Shown here piece by piece: positions 1 to 9,778 of a stretch of DNA of 64,000 bases. This DNA comes from Cercis canadensis (taxonomy: Eukaryota > Streptophyta > Magnoliopsida > Fabales > Fabaceae): the NCBI GenBank assembly GCA_003255065.1, contig QAOA01007106.1, positions 240,829 through 304,828 of the forward strand, written 5' to 3'. Within the stretch, counting starts at the first letter, position 1, and every line of letters begins with the position of its first letter. The notes beneath the pieces are model-generated. The model had not been told where the DNA came from and made no database searches. It saw only the letters and a program-made list of their open reading frames with translations. The translations under genes were made by a program, and so were the position numbers.

Positions 1-482
1 TCAGCTAACTTGCACAGCAAATAAGACCATCTTTCACATAAAATATGGTGAACTGGTCTTCATATAAATTGAAGCTCTGTCTGTTATCTTTCCAATGGTA
101 CCAGTTTCAGGTCCATATGACATCTACAACTCAAGTTATGACCCAAATACTGCATGTAGGTCAGGATCCTGCGACAGCATGTCTTCTCTGGTTTCCAGGC
201 TGCATATGACCTTCTGAACGTCCGAATTAGCTTTGGAGCCCTGAAATAAAGTTGTAGACAATTCTCTCAGCTTTCCAAAAAGGTATGACTCGGAATTTTT
301 AGACATCCAGAACTCAAGATATGCCTGAAACACAGAGACAGCATATAATGCCCAGTATTGCTGGAAATTGCAATTAAGCATAAATGGATCCTAATTCATG
401 AAATGAGGTCTAAGTCTATGCAATTCAGCCCAAAAGAGGTTTAAAAGACTAAGTATGAGGAATAACTATTGTATAAAAAGTG
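1..482. other. Unassigned flank beyond the truncated integrase
   Basis: No gene can be supported here. The integrase homology of the neighbouring Ty3 element stops at about 485 and is replaced by A+T-rich sequence. On the minus strand two similar phrases, each reading 'cttgagtt..tagatgtc' or 'cttgagtt..tggatgtc', lie about 180 bases apart, which suggests a diverged internal repeat of the kind seen in LTR or spacer DNA. An 81-codon minus-strand ORF (136-381) matches nothing I recognise. Confidence 0.4.
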
Positions 483-843
483 TGTTCATCAATAAGTAGC
501 AGCTTCAACCCATTTTATGAAGTAATCAATTGTAACCAAAATGAAGCGATGCCTATTTGAGGCTTTTGGTTAGATCGGCCCTATAACATCCATGCCCCAC
601 ATTGAGAATGGCCATGGTGCCGATAAAACATTTAGAGGTATGGGCGGTGTATGGATCTTATCAGTATATATCTGACACTTGTGTCATTTTCTCATATAAT
701 TGATGCAATCAGATTCCATTGTCAACCAATAATATCCTGCCCTTAATATCTTTCTTGCCGTAGCATGCCCATTTGCATGTGTTCCACAAATACCCTCATG
801 CACATCTTCAATGATCCTCTTTGCCTCTGGTATATCAACACAC
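483..843 (-). pseudogene. Ty3 integrase fragment (zinc-binding region and start of the catalytic core)
   Basis: Conceptual minus-strand translation gives an H..H..C-x2-C zinc-binding segment (ending KCHKCQIYTDKIH) followed by the start of the integrase core with WGMDVIGPI, whose D is the first residue of the D,D-35-E triad. Reading continues through a region resembling RFILVTIDYFIKWVEAATY and then meets a stop where the homology ends. There are further in-frame stops within the segment, including directly after GPI. The second Asp and the Glu of the triad, and any C-terminal domain, are absent. In an intact element this protein would insert the cDNA into the host chromosome. Here it is a relic immediately downstream of the RNase H segment of the same element. 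Confidence 0.8.
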
Positions 844-844
844 C

Positions 845-1465
845 TCAGAAGCTATCATAATTTATTTTGTATAATACATCCTCATTTAGGAAGAAACCCA
901 TTGCCCATCTCCTTATAGTTCTTTTGTCATTTTCTGAGGCACTGGTTGGGTATTCCCTGTTTTTGATGAAAGATTTAATATCTTGATACCATGGTTTCCC
1001 GTCAAGCTCTTCTTCCATCACCAGGCAGTATGCTGGGCAATCTCGCCTAGTCATCTTTATGAGCGGCATCTCTTTATCATTATTAATTTTAAACATTGAA
1101 GACAGGGTTGCCAGTGCATCAGCCAATTGATTGTCTTCTCGAGGAATATGCCAAAAGGTAATCTCCTCAAATTGCTTAGACAACTCTTTTAGGTAGTCAT
1201 GGTATGGAATCAATTTGGAATCTTGAGTCTCCCATTCCCCTTTCAATTGATTAATCACCAAAGTTGAATCTCCATATACTTCTAAAATTCTTGCTTTTGA
1301 TTCTAGGGCTGCTTCCATTCCCATGGTGCATGCTTCGTATTCGGCTATATTATTTGTGCAGTCAAAACATAGCCTGGTAGTAATTGGGATAAGCTTCTCT
1401 TCAGGAGAGATCAGCACAGCGCCGATTCCATTCCCTAATGCATTGGAGGCTTCATCAAATAACTA
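845..1465 (-). pseudogene. RNase H domain of the Tat-type element
   Basis: The 190-codon open frame at 1417-845, plus the sequence just upstream, reads as an RNase H fold. The first acidic residue is in LFDEASNALGNG (about 1460-1425), then IAEYEACTMGMEAA (Glu), YGDSTLVINQLKG (Asp) and PREDNQLADALATL (Asp), which is the D-E-D-D order of the family. This is the second, 'archaeal-like' RNase H typical of Tat elements, lying after the remnant of the first one in the adjoining frame. The domain would degrade the RNA strand of the RNA/DNA hybrid during reverse transcription. A TAG stop separates the first Asp from the upstream frame, and the frame ends where the linker to integrase begins, so it cannot be made as part of a polyprotein. 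Confidence 0.8.
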
Positions 1466-2303
1466 AGTCCATTTATCGCGTCTTGACGTCCCTTCATCTT
1501 TGAATAATGTCATTATGTCCTCATCCGGAAAATCACATTGCATCGACCCGTAGCTTTCTACAGGTTGATTAGCTAAGTAGTTGGCTAGTGCGTTTCCTTT
1601 TTTCGCTTTTTGTATGACATAGATGATGTCGTATTCAGATAAAAGAACTTGCCATCGTGCGATTCTTCCTGTGAGAGCTGGTTTTTCAAAGATATATTTG
1701 ATTGGATCCATTTTAAACACCAGCCAAGTTGTATAATACAACATATATTGTCACAAACGATGAGCCGCCCAAGCTAGAGCACAACACGTGCGTTCTAACA
1801 ATGAGTATTTAGCCTTATAATTCGTGAACTTTTTGCTCAAATAGTAAATGACATGTTCTTTTCTCCCTAATTCATCATGTTGCCCCAGTATTTTTCAATC
1901 CGAACGGCATTACTTGATAACAGAAGGTACCCTATAGAGTGGTGAAAGTTGTTTTTTCCATGTCTTCTGGAGCTATTTTTATTTGATTATAGCCAGAGAA
2001 ACCATCCATGAAAGAGAACACAGAATGTCTAGCTGTGTTATCCACAAGTACGTCAATATGTGGTAGTGGAAAGTCATCCTTAGGGCTAGCTCTATTCAAA
2101 TCCCGATAATTGACACACATGCGAACTTTTCTATCTATTTTCGAAATTGGAACGATGTTAGCGACCCATTCAGGATATCTTGCCACTGCGAGGAAGCCAA
2201 CATCAAATTGCTTTTTAACTTCTTCTCTGATCTTTAGAGACATTTCAGTTTTCATTCGTCTAAGCTTTTGTTTGATAGGCATACACTCAAGTTTTAATGG
2301 CAA
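1466..2303 (-). pseudogene. Reverse transcriptase of the Tat-type element, catalytic core deleted
   Basis: The open frame 2303-1932 carries the RT fingers and first palm segment: KVRMCVNYRDLNRASPK, then DFPLPHIDVLVDNTA and FSFMDGFSGYNQIK. A stop follows and the other frame continues as GTFCYQVMPFGLKNTGAT. Directly after that, at about 1880, the translation jumps to EHVIYYLSKKF, which in intact relatives belongs to the first RNase H region. The intervening part, with the YxDD motif and the thumb, is missing. The frame 1744-1463 then gives the remaining connection region (PALTGRIARWQVLLSEYDI). The enzyme would copy element RNA into cDNA in the cytoplasmic particle; this copy cannot, because the polymerase Asp pair is gone. 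Confidence 0.82.
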
Positions 2304-2662
2304 CTTATGGCAACAATATCTGCATCAAGTCCAAGCATATCTTGATAAGACCATGCAAACAGATCACTGTAATCATGAAGAAGTTTGATCAGCTTTTTGC
2401 GTTCATTCTCCTTTATTAAAGTACCAATCTTCACCTCTCTTTTTTCATTTTCCATCCCAAGATCAATCACTTCAATTGACTCCTCATGAGGTTCAATTTC
2501 TTTATTCTCTTCTTCCACTAATCTTAGAAGTTCAGAGGAAGGCTCCCAATCTTCTTCTTTGTCACTCTCAGCACAATTAATTGGGTGTTCAAAATCATAA
2601 GGTGGGATAGTAATACTATCATCTTCAAGTTTATCATTTTTAGATCTGCAAGGTTTCGACAA
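2304..2662 (-). pseudogene. Protease-RT linker region of the Tat-type element
   Basis: An acidic open frame (2662-2294) ends in RKKLIKLLHDYSDLFAWSYQDMLGLD. The phrase DLFAWSYQDMPGLD is the usual lead-in to the RT domain of Tat-lineage polyproteins. The upstream half is rich in Glu and Asp and has no recognisable fold. It overlaps the RT frame by a few codons in a different phase, so at least one frameshift separates the two. It has no independent function. Confidence 0.65.
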
Positions 2663-3003
2663 TAAATTGAGAGTAATGAATAAAAGGTTAATTTAAAGGA
2701 GACGCGAGATCAAGAGAATAAATAGTACAGAGAATATAAGAGAGTGCTTTGACAACTAAAAATGTATTTATCATATGAAAAAAAATACTGAAACATGAAA
2801 CCCAATTTACAATCTCATCCTAAAGCCTTGGGTAGAGCAATAAGATTAGTATCATAGAATTACTCTGAGTGAAACTCTAAGACTTCAGGGAATTCAACAA
2901 TCTCCCAATTGTTGAGTTGAGCATTAAGTGCACTAGGGAAGACTAGGTTGACTTCTTCATTGGTAGAGCAATCAATTGTCGACACTTGATCTAAAAATGA
3001 TAT

Positions 3004-3213
3004 TCACTTACTTCGAAAGCTTTGGTACAGGTCACATATGTGCAGTCCCCTAATTCTTGGCTTTCTATTCTCCAGCCGAGCGAGCCTTTTTTCTTTCTTT
3101 TCTTCCACAACTCTCTTCCTATCAGCCTTGGTAGGTTTATATCCTAACCTAAATTTTTCATGTTTTTCACGAAGCTGTAGAGGCACTTTAATACCCCGAC
3201 CATTCTTCCCCAA
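3004..3213 (-). pseudogene. G-patch-like segment of the Tat-type polyprotein
   Basis: This 69-codon frame begins MGKNGRGIKVPLQ and continues with FRLGYKPTKADRKR and a run of Lys, Arg and Glu. A Gly-rich LGKNGQG..-type motif followed by GLGYKPT is the usual segment between protease and RT in this lineage. The frame is separated from the protease frame by a stop and a phase change. It is only a fragment of the polyprotein. Confidence 0.6.
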
Positions 3214-3219
3214 TCTTTC

Positions 3220-4044
3220 TCAAAGCGCATATCTTTGTTTCAACATAACCTTAGCCATCATCACAGAAGTATTGGATAATTGAGATTTTGGCATCCAGGA
3301 TCCTTCACAAATGTAAGTGGCATTAGCAACTTCAAAGGTTTGGAACGCCGTCTCAATGGCCTCTTTAGCAGCTTCAATGTAAGGAGTTGATGAATGTTTA
3401 GATACAAGTAAATCTTCTTCACCAAAAATAATCACTAACTTGTTTTTCATTATGAATTTCACTTTTTGGTGCATGGTAGAATGCACAGCACCAGCAGAAT
3501 GAATCCAAGGTCTTCCTAACAAGCAACTATAAGCCGGAGCAATATCCATTACCTGGAATATTATGCTAAACTTATTGGGGCCAATCTGAATCGGGATCTC
3601 CATTTTTCCAGTGACCTCTCTCCTTGTCCCATCAAATGCCCTTACGATTATTGTTCTAGACTTCATGTATGACCTATCAATAGGTAATTTTGACAGCGTT
3701 GACATTGGCATTACATTCAAAGAAGAACCATTATCAACAAGCACTCTCGCTATTATATGGTCTTTGCATTTCACAGAAATGTGGAGCGCCTTGTTATGCC
3801 CCATTCCTTCAACAGGTATCTCATCATCAGTATAAGTGATATAATTATCAGCAATGATATTGCCGACAATGCCACCCAACTTGTCAATGGTAATATCATG
3901 AGAAACATGAGCTTGATTTAATATTTTCATTAACACTTGTCGATGAGGTTCAGAGTTTAAAAATAAGGAGAGCAATGATATTCTAGCAGGAGTTCGATTC
4001 AATTGCTTAATCACTTTGAATTCACTTTGCTTAATGATTTTCAA
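3220..4044 (-). pseudogene. Aspartic protease region of the Tat-type element
   Basis: This is the longest clean frame of the element, 274 codons. Residues 100-115 read ARVLVDNGSSLNVMPM, with the active-site triad in the D-N-G form that is usual in Tat-lineage proteases instead of DTG or DSG. The second hallmark, an Ile/Leu-Leu-Gly stretch, appears as AYSCLLGRPWIH about 65 residues later. The protein would cut the Gag-Pol precursor. It runs out of phase with the neighbouring gag tail (4057-4611) and ends with a stop before the G-patch-like segment, so it would not be joined to the rest of the polyprotein. The first 30 residues belong to the linker after nucleocapsid. Confidence 0.82.
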
Positions 4045-4056
4045 AAACTCACAGGC

Positions 4057-5154
4057 CTATACTTCAGATACACTTTTCTTGTGCTCATCACATTTGACCA
4101 CTATGGGTTCCTCCATTCTTCTTTCATCATGCTTACCTCCTTTTGCAAAATTCTCTTTTGCTTTCTTTTTTCCTTTATGTTGCTCTTCTATTTCTTTCAA
4201 CCTTCGTTCCTCCAACTCTTCAGGGATGTAACAACAACTGCTTCGGGTCATCCCACTAACTCCAGATATGTTTGTGATGGCTGAGAATACCTGAGAGCTA
4301 GATGAAGTTTTAAACTGGTCCACATGGGAGTTGCCTTCAAGAATTTGAGAGTCATATTTCCATGGCACAACTTTTGTATCCTTGTAAGGAAAATGATTTG
4401 ACACTTGGATGGTAATAGGTTTTGGCCCGTGAGAGTGTTCAGGAGGAGCTTCTGAGCTGATCTTCTTGGTGTAATGAAGTTCTAATGACTTTGGAGTAGT
4501 GATGGATAGCTCACCAATTGGTAGGGTATCTATAGAGGCTTGAGTGCCTATGAATTCTTGATCTTCTTGACTTGGACTTGGCGAAAATATCATTTTCTCA
4601 ACCACATCCACCCAATTGCTCTCAGGTTCACAACTTATTTGGATTAACTACTTGTCTATTAAGTCTTGGAGAGTATCATTGAAATCAGCACAATTTTCAA
4701 TAGAATACCCAATTGTCTTTCCATGAAATTTACACATATTCCTTTCATGATTCTCGCACTGCTGATTTGATTGGGTTTGCACCAAACCAAATTTTGACAA
4801 AGCCTCAAAGATTGTATTCATTGATGTCTTAACCTCATTCACCTTTCTTTTTACGTGTTGTTTTGTACTGTCTTCAACAACATTCACTTCTGGATTCTCA
4901 TGATTAGGCAAAGGATTTTGATGTATGTTGGGAGCCCCTTCCTTAAAGTTTAGCCATTTAGCATTTATCAGAGATTGAACTTTATTTTTCAGAGCTATAC
5001 ATCTTTCCGTAGAATGGTCAACAGCTCCTCCATGATAATCACATCGCGCATTTGAATCATACCCCTTTGGGAATGGGGGTCCTTGTGGCGTCCATGGACA
5101 TTGTGCTGCTAGGTTATTTTGGATAAAATGAGGTAGCAGTTCAGTGTATGTCAT
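4057..5154 (-). pseudogene. C-terminal part of Gag (nucleocapsid-like) and linker of the Tat-type element
   Basis: The frame 5154-4648 carries two imperfect zinc-knuckle-like motifs: CDYHGGAVDHSTERC near its start and a related C-x2-H..E-x2-C motif in CKFHGKTIGYSIENC near its end. Between them is LKNKVQSLINAKWLNF, a conserved phrase in Gag of this branch. A stop then separates it from frame 4611-4057, an acidic, Pro-rich linker leading to the protease. In an intact element this part of Gag binds the genomic RNA inside the particle. The two frames are broken by at least one stop and one frameshift. Confidence 0.72.
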
Positions 5155-5316
5155 GGGGATAGGGTCATATTGGATTGGTTTTCTCTTTTACCCATTTTGA
5201 GTCCTCCTTTGATTGACATTTGAGTTTTGAGGTAGAGGTTGATTCACTGGTTGTGGCATCACTGGAGGTGTTTGGTGCTGATAAGGAGAAGGTGCACAAT
5301 AAGGCGATGGTGTTGG

Positions 5317-6084
5317 CTAATGCTGAGAATGCGGAACTTGAGATGTGTTTGCTACATGTAGGTAGTGCACAAATTGTGGTTGAAAGTGTTGAGCAAATGC
5401 GGGTGAATGATTAGGCCTCCCATATACAGGTCCTTTTCCTCGCCCCTCATCATATGTTGCAGCATGCACTTCACCCTCTTTCTTTTTAAACAGTGGGGGT
5501 TTTCTCATATTAGCAGCCCCTATTGAATTAGGATTTTTGCCTATTTTTCCATTTTTAACTCCATTCTCGATCATTTCACCAATAGTAACAACATCAGAGA
5601 AGTTGTTAGAAGCACTTCCTATCATTCGATCGAAGAAAGGGGATTGGAGAGTGTTAATGAACATAGCTACCATCTCCTTATCAACCAGTGGGGGATCCAC
5701 TTAAGCAGCAATTTCTCTCCATTTTTGAGCATATTCTTTGAATGTTTCAATGACTCTCTTTTCCATATTTTGCAGCTACATCCTATCCAGAGCCATGTCA
5801 ATATTATACTTATATTGTCTTAAAAATGCATCTGCCAAGTCTTTCCAACATCGCACTCGAGCTCGGTCCAAATGCGTATACCATAGTGCGGCTGCCCTAG
5901 TTAAGCTATCTTGGAAGAAATGGATAAGCAACTTATCCTCATGTTCACAAAGTGCCATCTTCCAGCAGTACATGGTCAAATGACTTTTTGGGCATGTGGT
6001 TCCATTATACTTATTGAAGTCTGGCACTTTAAATTTTGGAGGGATGACAACATTTGGGACAAGGCAAAGTTCAGTTGTGTCCAC
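5317..6084 (-). pseudogene. Gag capsid core of the Tat-type element
   Basis: Two frames (6084-5776 and 5700-5317), separated by stops but in series, give the classic plant retrotransposon Gag core. It starts PPKFKVPDFNKYNGTTCPK, has a conserved Trp in AAALWYTHLDRARV, then WKDLADAFLRQYKYN. After the stops it reads VDKEMVAMFINTLQSPFF and a GEMIENGVKNGKI tail. This domain would assemble the cytoplasmic particle. The stop between the frames falls inside the sequence KEYAQKWREIAA, where relatives read straight through, so this Gag is broken. Confidence 0.8.
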
Positions 6085-6114
6085 AACGCCATAGGCGTTA
6101 GTCCCTTCTATGGT

Positions 6115-6827
6115 TCACAATCGTTCTTCTAGGACTTCAAGCTTTCCCTTACTCATTGATTCAACTTTTGGTACATATGGGTCAGGGATATAAATTGGAT
6201 TCATCGGACCTCCGCCAACAGGTTTTTGCAAGTAAACTTGTGGTGTTGAATATGGGTATGAGTACCCAGTTGGTTGCATGTATATGGTGGTAGGGATAGG
6301 GGGAGGATGAACATTTGATTGAGTGGCTGGCATATCATGAGGATTTATAATATGTGACTGCGATGAATTTTGCCCCTGAATAGGATTAAATCCAAATGGA
6401 AAAACATTTGATGACATATTTATGTCATGGGGATTGGCGGTTTGTTGTTGTGAAGGATTTTGTGTTGGATTAGACATAAAACCATGAGGAAATGTGTTTG
6501 GAGGGTTTGATGTATTAGCATCATAAGGATTATGGGAGGGATTTTGCACAAGGACAGGCCTTAAGTCAACTGGCCCAGCTAATGGCAGTATATTAGTATT
6601 GGAAACTTGTTGTTGTGCAGGATCATGAAAATGAGTAAAACCCGATGGGTAAGGGGGGGGGGGGTATCTTGTCCTTGCTCTGGGTTGCTATTTGAAGGAT
6701 TCCCTTCTTGTTGTTTTCTGCGACCGGAAGGTGTAAGAATGCCTAAGATTTGTGTTAACTTATCTTTCAGCTCATTGATGTCTTTCTGCATTTCTTCTTG
6801 AACTTTAATTTGCTCTTGTTCATCCAT
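6115..6827 (-). pseudogene. N-terminal Gag region of the Tat-type element
   Basis: The start at 6827 gives MDEQEQIKVQEEMQKDINE, a short amphipathic helix that opens Gag in this lineage, followed by KDKLTQILGILT. The frame is lost in a homopolymer of 12 G on the plus strand (6653-6664), and reading resumes in another phase at 6549-6115 as a low-complexity Asn/Pro/Gln-rich region with repeated NPSQ, NPHD and FPFGF words. The homopolymer could be a true frameshift or a sequencing error. Confidence 0.65.
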
Positions 6828-7251
6828 GACCTTCGATTGTGATCGAGTTCTATAACGAGGTCTTGGAAGTAAAAGTGATTTTTCGTTCGCAATGTTGTTA
6901 TACCTTACTCAATTTAGGCGAACAATGAGTATAAAATGTAAAATATAGTATGCAAAGAGCAACTTAAATGTGATGCATTTATGCAGAGAAAAGTTAAACA
7001 TGACCTCAAATGTGCAAGAGATGTTGCCAAAAACATTCATTCCATTCTAAATCCTTAAAAAAACATTACTGATAAAAGTTTCATATTACAAAAACAAACT
7101 ACTCCTAAAGCCATAATCTTTTTCTTCTCTTTCAATAAAATTTGCCGATGTACTTGAGGTCTTTCTTGACATCGAGCAAGAACCTTTGCACTTCACTTGG
7201 TGCCATTTGTGCTTCAATCTCATGTGCTTCATCTACTCTATCCCGAGCTCT

Positions 7252-8937
7252 CTAAGTGACTGTCCTAACTTCTTGAAGAAGATTAGCAGTTTGCTGCTCT
7301 GCCAATCGATATTTATCCTCCCAATGCCAGCTTGTGTGGCGCCAATGATCAAGCTCTCCTTCTACAACAGATTTTTCTTGTCTCAGTGTATTAGATGTTG
7401 CATGACTACCCTGCAATTGTGCACTCAAAGTTTGTATGTCCCTTTGCTGAGCCAAGTTAAGGTCTCTAGATTCGTCCTGTTGGTTATCTGTCAACATAAT
7501 TCTTTCTTCAAGGGCTAGACATCTTTCTTTCATCTTTTCTATCTCAATGTTTTTCTTGATAGAATCTTCTTGTTCTTGCCTAACAATCTCTTTTGATTTT
7601 TGCATCTCTCTTTCAATCTTGGCCATTTTATTAGTCCACATTTTTTTCTCGACTGTTATTTTTCTCTTTTCCAATACAAGTAGAGCCTCCCTCTTTCGAA
7701 ATTGCTGGCACGCTATTTCATAGTTTGCTTCTGCCTCAGCTTCATAATCAATAGGTTCATCAAACATATGAATTGGTGGTGGGGGACCTTGCACACTTGG
7801 AGCAACAAAACCTTTTCCTCTGCTTGCTTGCCATAACGGATAACCCGGGGTAGTTAAACTGTTGCATGGGCCAGGGTTCACGTATCGTGCATTCTTCCAT
7901 GCCTCGATCGCCTCCTTAATCTTTTGAGCTGACCCATCATTTCCATAAGGTATATCAAAGTCTGAAATCTCATGTGTCATTAGAATGAATTGCACTGAGC
8001 CTAACTGTCTCCTGACCATAGCAAGTGCATAGCTAGTTATTACCTATGGACCAATGAGCGGAACCCATGGCTTGTCTCCACATCTATAAATTGTTGAGGC
8101 ATGCGGCATCCATGGAGCTTTCCATACCACATTACTTATACGTTGAAAGTAATGGATCAATTCGCTCCTTTTGGGTGTCACGGGTGGCCATTGGGCAGTG
8201 CAATATTGTCTGAGCGGATTCTTGTCTTTGCAGTAATAATTCATATATTCAATTTTGGGATATTTAAAGCAACTGAGGTGTGGGAGGTGGCTAATCATCC
8301 ATACAGTCAACAACTGGGCACATCCGCAAAATCGACCCTTCTTATTAGTTCTACAGTAATTCAGAGATCTGACAGTCTCGGCTAAGATCGAAGAAACAGG
8401 ATTGGTCTTGTGTTCTAACTGTTCAACCAGCTTAATTACATGACCTTCAATATGTCCTTTTACCTTTGGGAATATCACTAACCCATAAATAGCGAGTGCA
8501 AATAGGGCCAAACCTCGATCACTATCAATCTGATCTCGCACCATCTTCAACAAGTAATCAGCAGATAAGCTTCGACCCTTTTCTTTCATATGCTTTTCCA
8601 ACTCAGTTGCTTGAATACCCGTGAGTTTGGAAAGCTTCTTCTTAGGCGCCGTTTTCGGATCATGAAAGTAGATTTTACTTTGGGATTCAATCTCAATGTT
8701 GAGCAATTCTCCATATTCCTCAATAGTTGGGACCATATCAAATTGCTAAAAAGTGAAGATACGATAGGCAGGATCCCAAAAACTCAACATGGCCTTCAAT
8801 ATAGGAGTATCGACCAGGACGAACAGTAAATAAGCTATGTGCCCATACTTAGCCTCAAAGTCTTCTTTTCTTTTCATGTCGAACGATATTTGCACCCAAG
8901 GCTTCAAATCATTTTGCTCAAAGTCAATCTTTCCCAT
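7252..8937 (-). pseudogene. Extra ORF1 upstream of gag (DUF7745-like N-terminal part, coiled-coil C-terminal part)
   Basis: Three consecutive minus-strand frames (8937-8746, 8736-8044, 8019-7252) form one broken protein of about 560 residues. The first part resembles the plant DUF7745 family: FWDPAYRIFTF, a stop, then FDMVPTIEEYGELLNI, and later a segment ending in KPWVPLIGP. The last frame is largely charged and helical (about residues 95-255), with many Glu/Lys/Gln residues in heptad-like order, so a coiled coil is likely. Ogre and related Tat elements are known for an ORF1 of unknown function in this position and orientation. Stops follow FTF and LIGP. The function is unknown; the placement, not a domain, supports the assignment. 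The DUF name is from memory of the family and should be treated as tentative. Confidence 0.6.
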
Positions 8938-9757
8938 TGGAGGTAGTTGATTTATGGTTCCTGGCTAGAGGCAATCCTCTTCTTCAGCTTGGGTCTTCTC
9001 TGAATCTCGTATTACCTTTGTGTTTCATGAGTAATCCCATACCGGTTCTGAACTTCACTTTTCTTCATGTTTCTAGATTGATTTAGGGATGTAGGGTTTT
9101 GACAATGTCTGGGCATAATTGAGTCATGAATACCGAATGCAAATGCAAAACAAAATAAAAGAACTAGAGTTAGAGATGAATATGTAAGCAAGTAGCAATA
9201 CAATAAATTATAAAAAGGCAAAAAGAATTCTCTCATGTGTCCTATTAAAGGAAATTTCCTAGGCTTGATCACCTGCCTTAGAGGAATGGCTCTATACAAA
9301 TACGGTCGCTTTAGGGATTTTCTAAAGACGGGCAAAAATTAAGTCCTACGCCCCCTATTTGATGATTCCCAAATTGTCCTTACTATCGCCAAAACTTTGG
9401 CTAGTAAGGCCCCCAATCCTCGCCCATGACAGGCTTCAAGCGGAAAGGGTTCAATTTGGGTGAGGGTGTTTCACTTGCCTATACGGAGACCGAAGGTCTC
9501 TCAAAGCATCACTACTTTGCCCTCTTTCTAATCTTACAAGGTAATTAGCCCGGGTAAAAGGCTTGTGTGTGCAAAAGTGTTATTGTATAGTGTGTGAGAT
9601 GGAACATACAAACCAGAACATTCATAACTCACAAGCATGAATATTTATTGAAAAGATTAAATAAATAACAACAAGAAATAATAAATAAATATAAAGGACC
9701 AACCATAATTCAAATATGACAACAAGAGATTAAATGCAATGGCTTAACCCTCTACAA
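8938..9757 (-). other. Untranslated leader of the Tat-type element
   Basis: The sequence between the PBS and ORF1 has no supported gene. It contains the phrase 'ccccaatcctcgcccatgacagg' region and short A+T-rich stretches. A 107-codon minus-strand ORF (9335-9012) has no recognisable domain. A leader of this size between LTR and ORF1 is normal in Ogre-like elements. Confidence 0.5.
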
Positions 9758-9776
9758 TCCCCATTGGAGTCGCCAA
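9758..9776 (-). promoter_or_regulatory. Primer-binding site of the Tat-type element
   Basis: Read on the minus strand, TTGGCGACTCCAATGGGGA begins two bases after the LTR end (..TTGCGACA, GC). TGGCGA is complementary to a tRNA 3' end TCGCCA; elements of this lineage usually use a tRNA-Arg. The exact tRNA was not checked. Confidence 0.75.
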
Positions 9777-9778
9777 GC

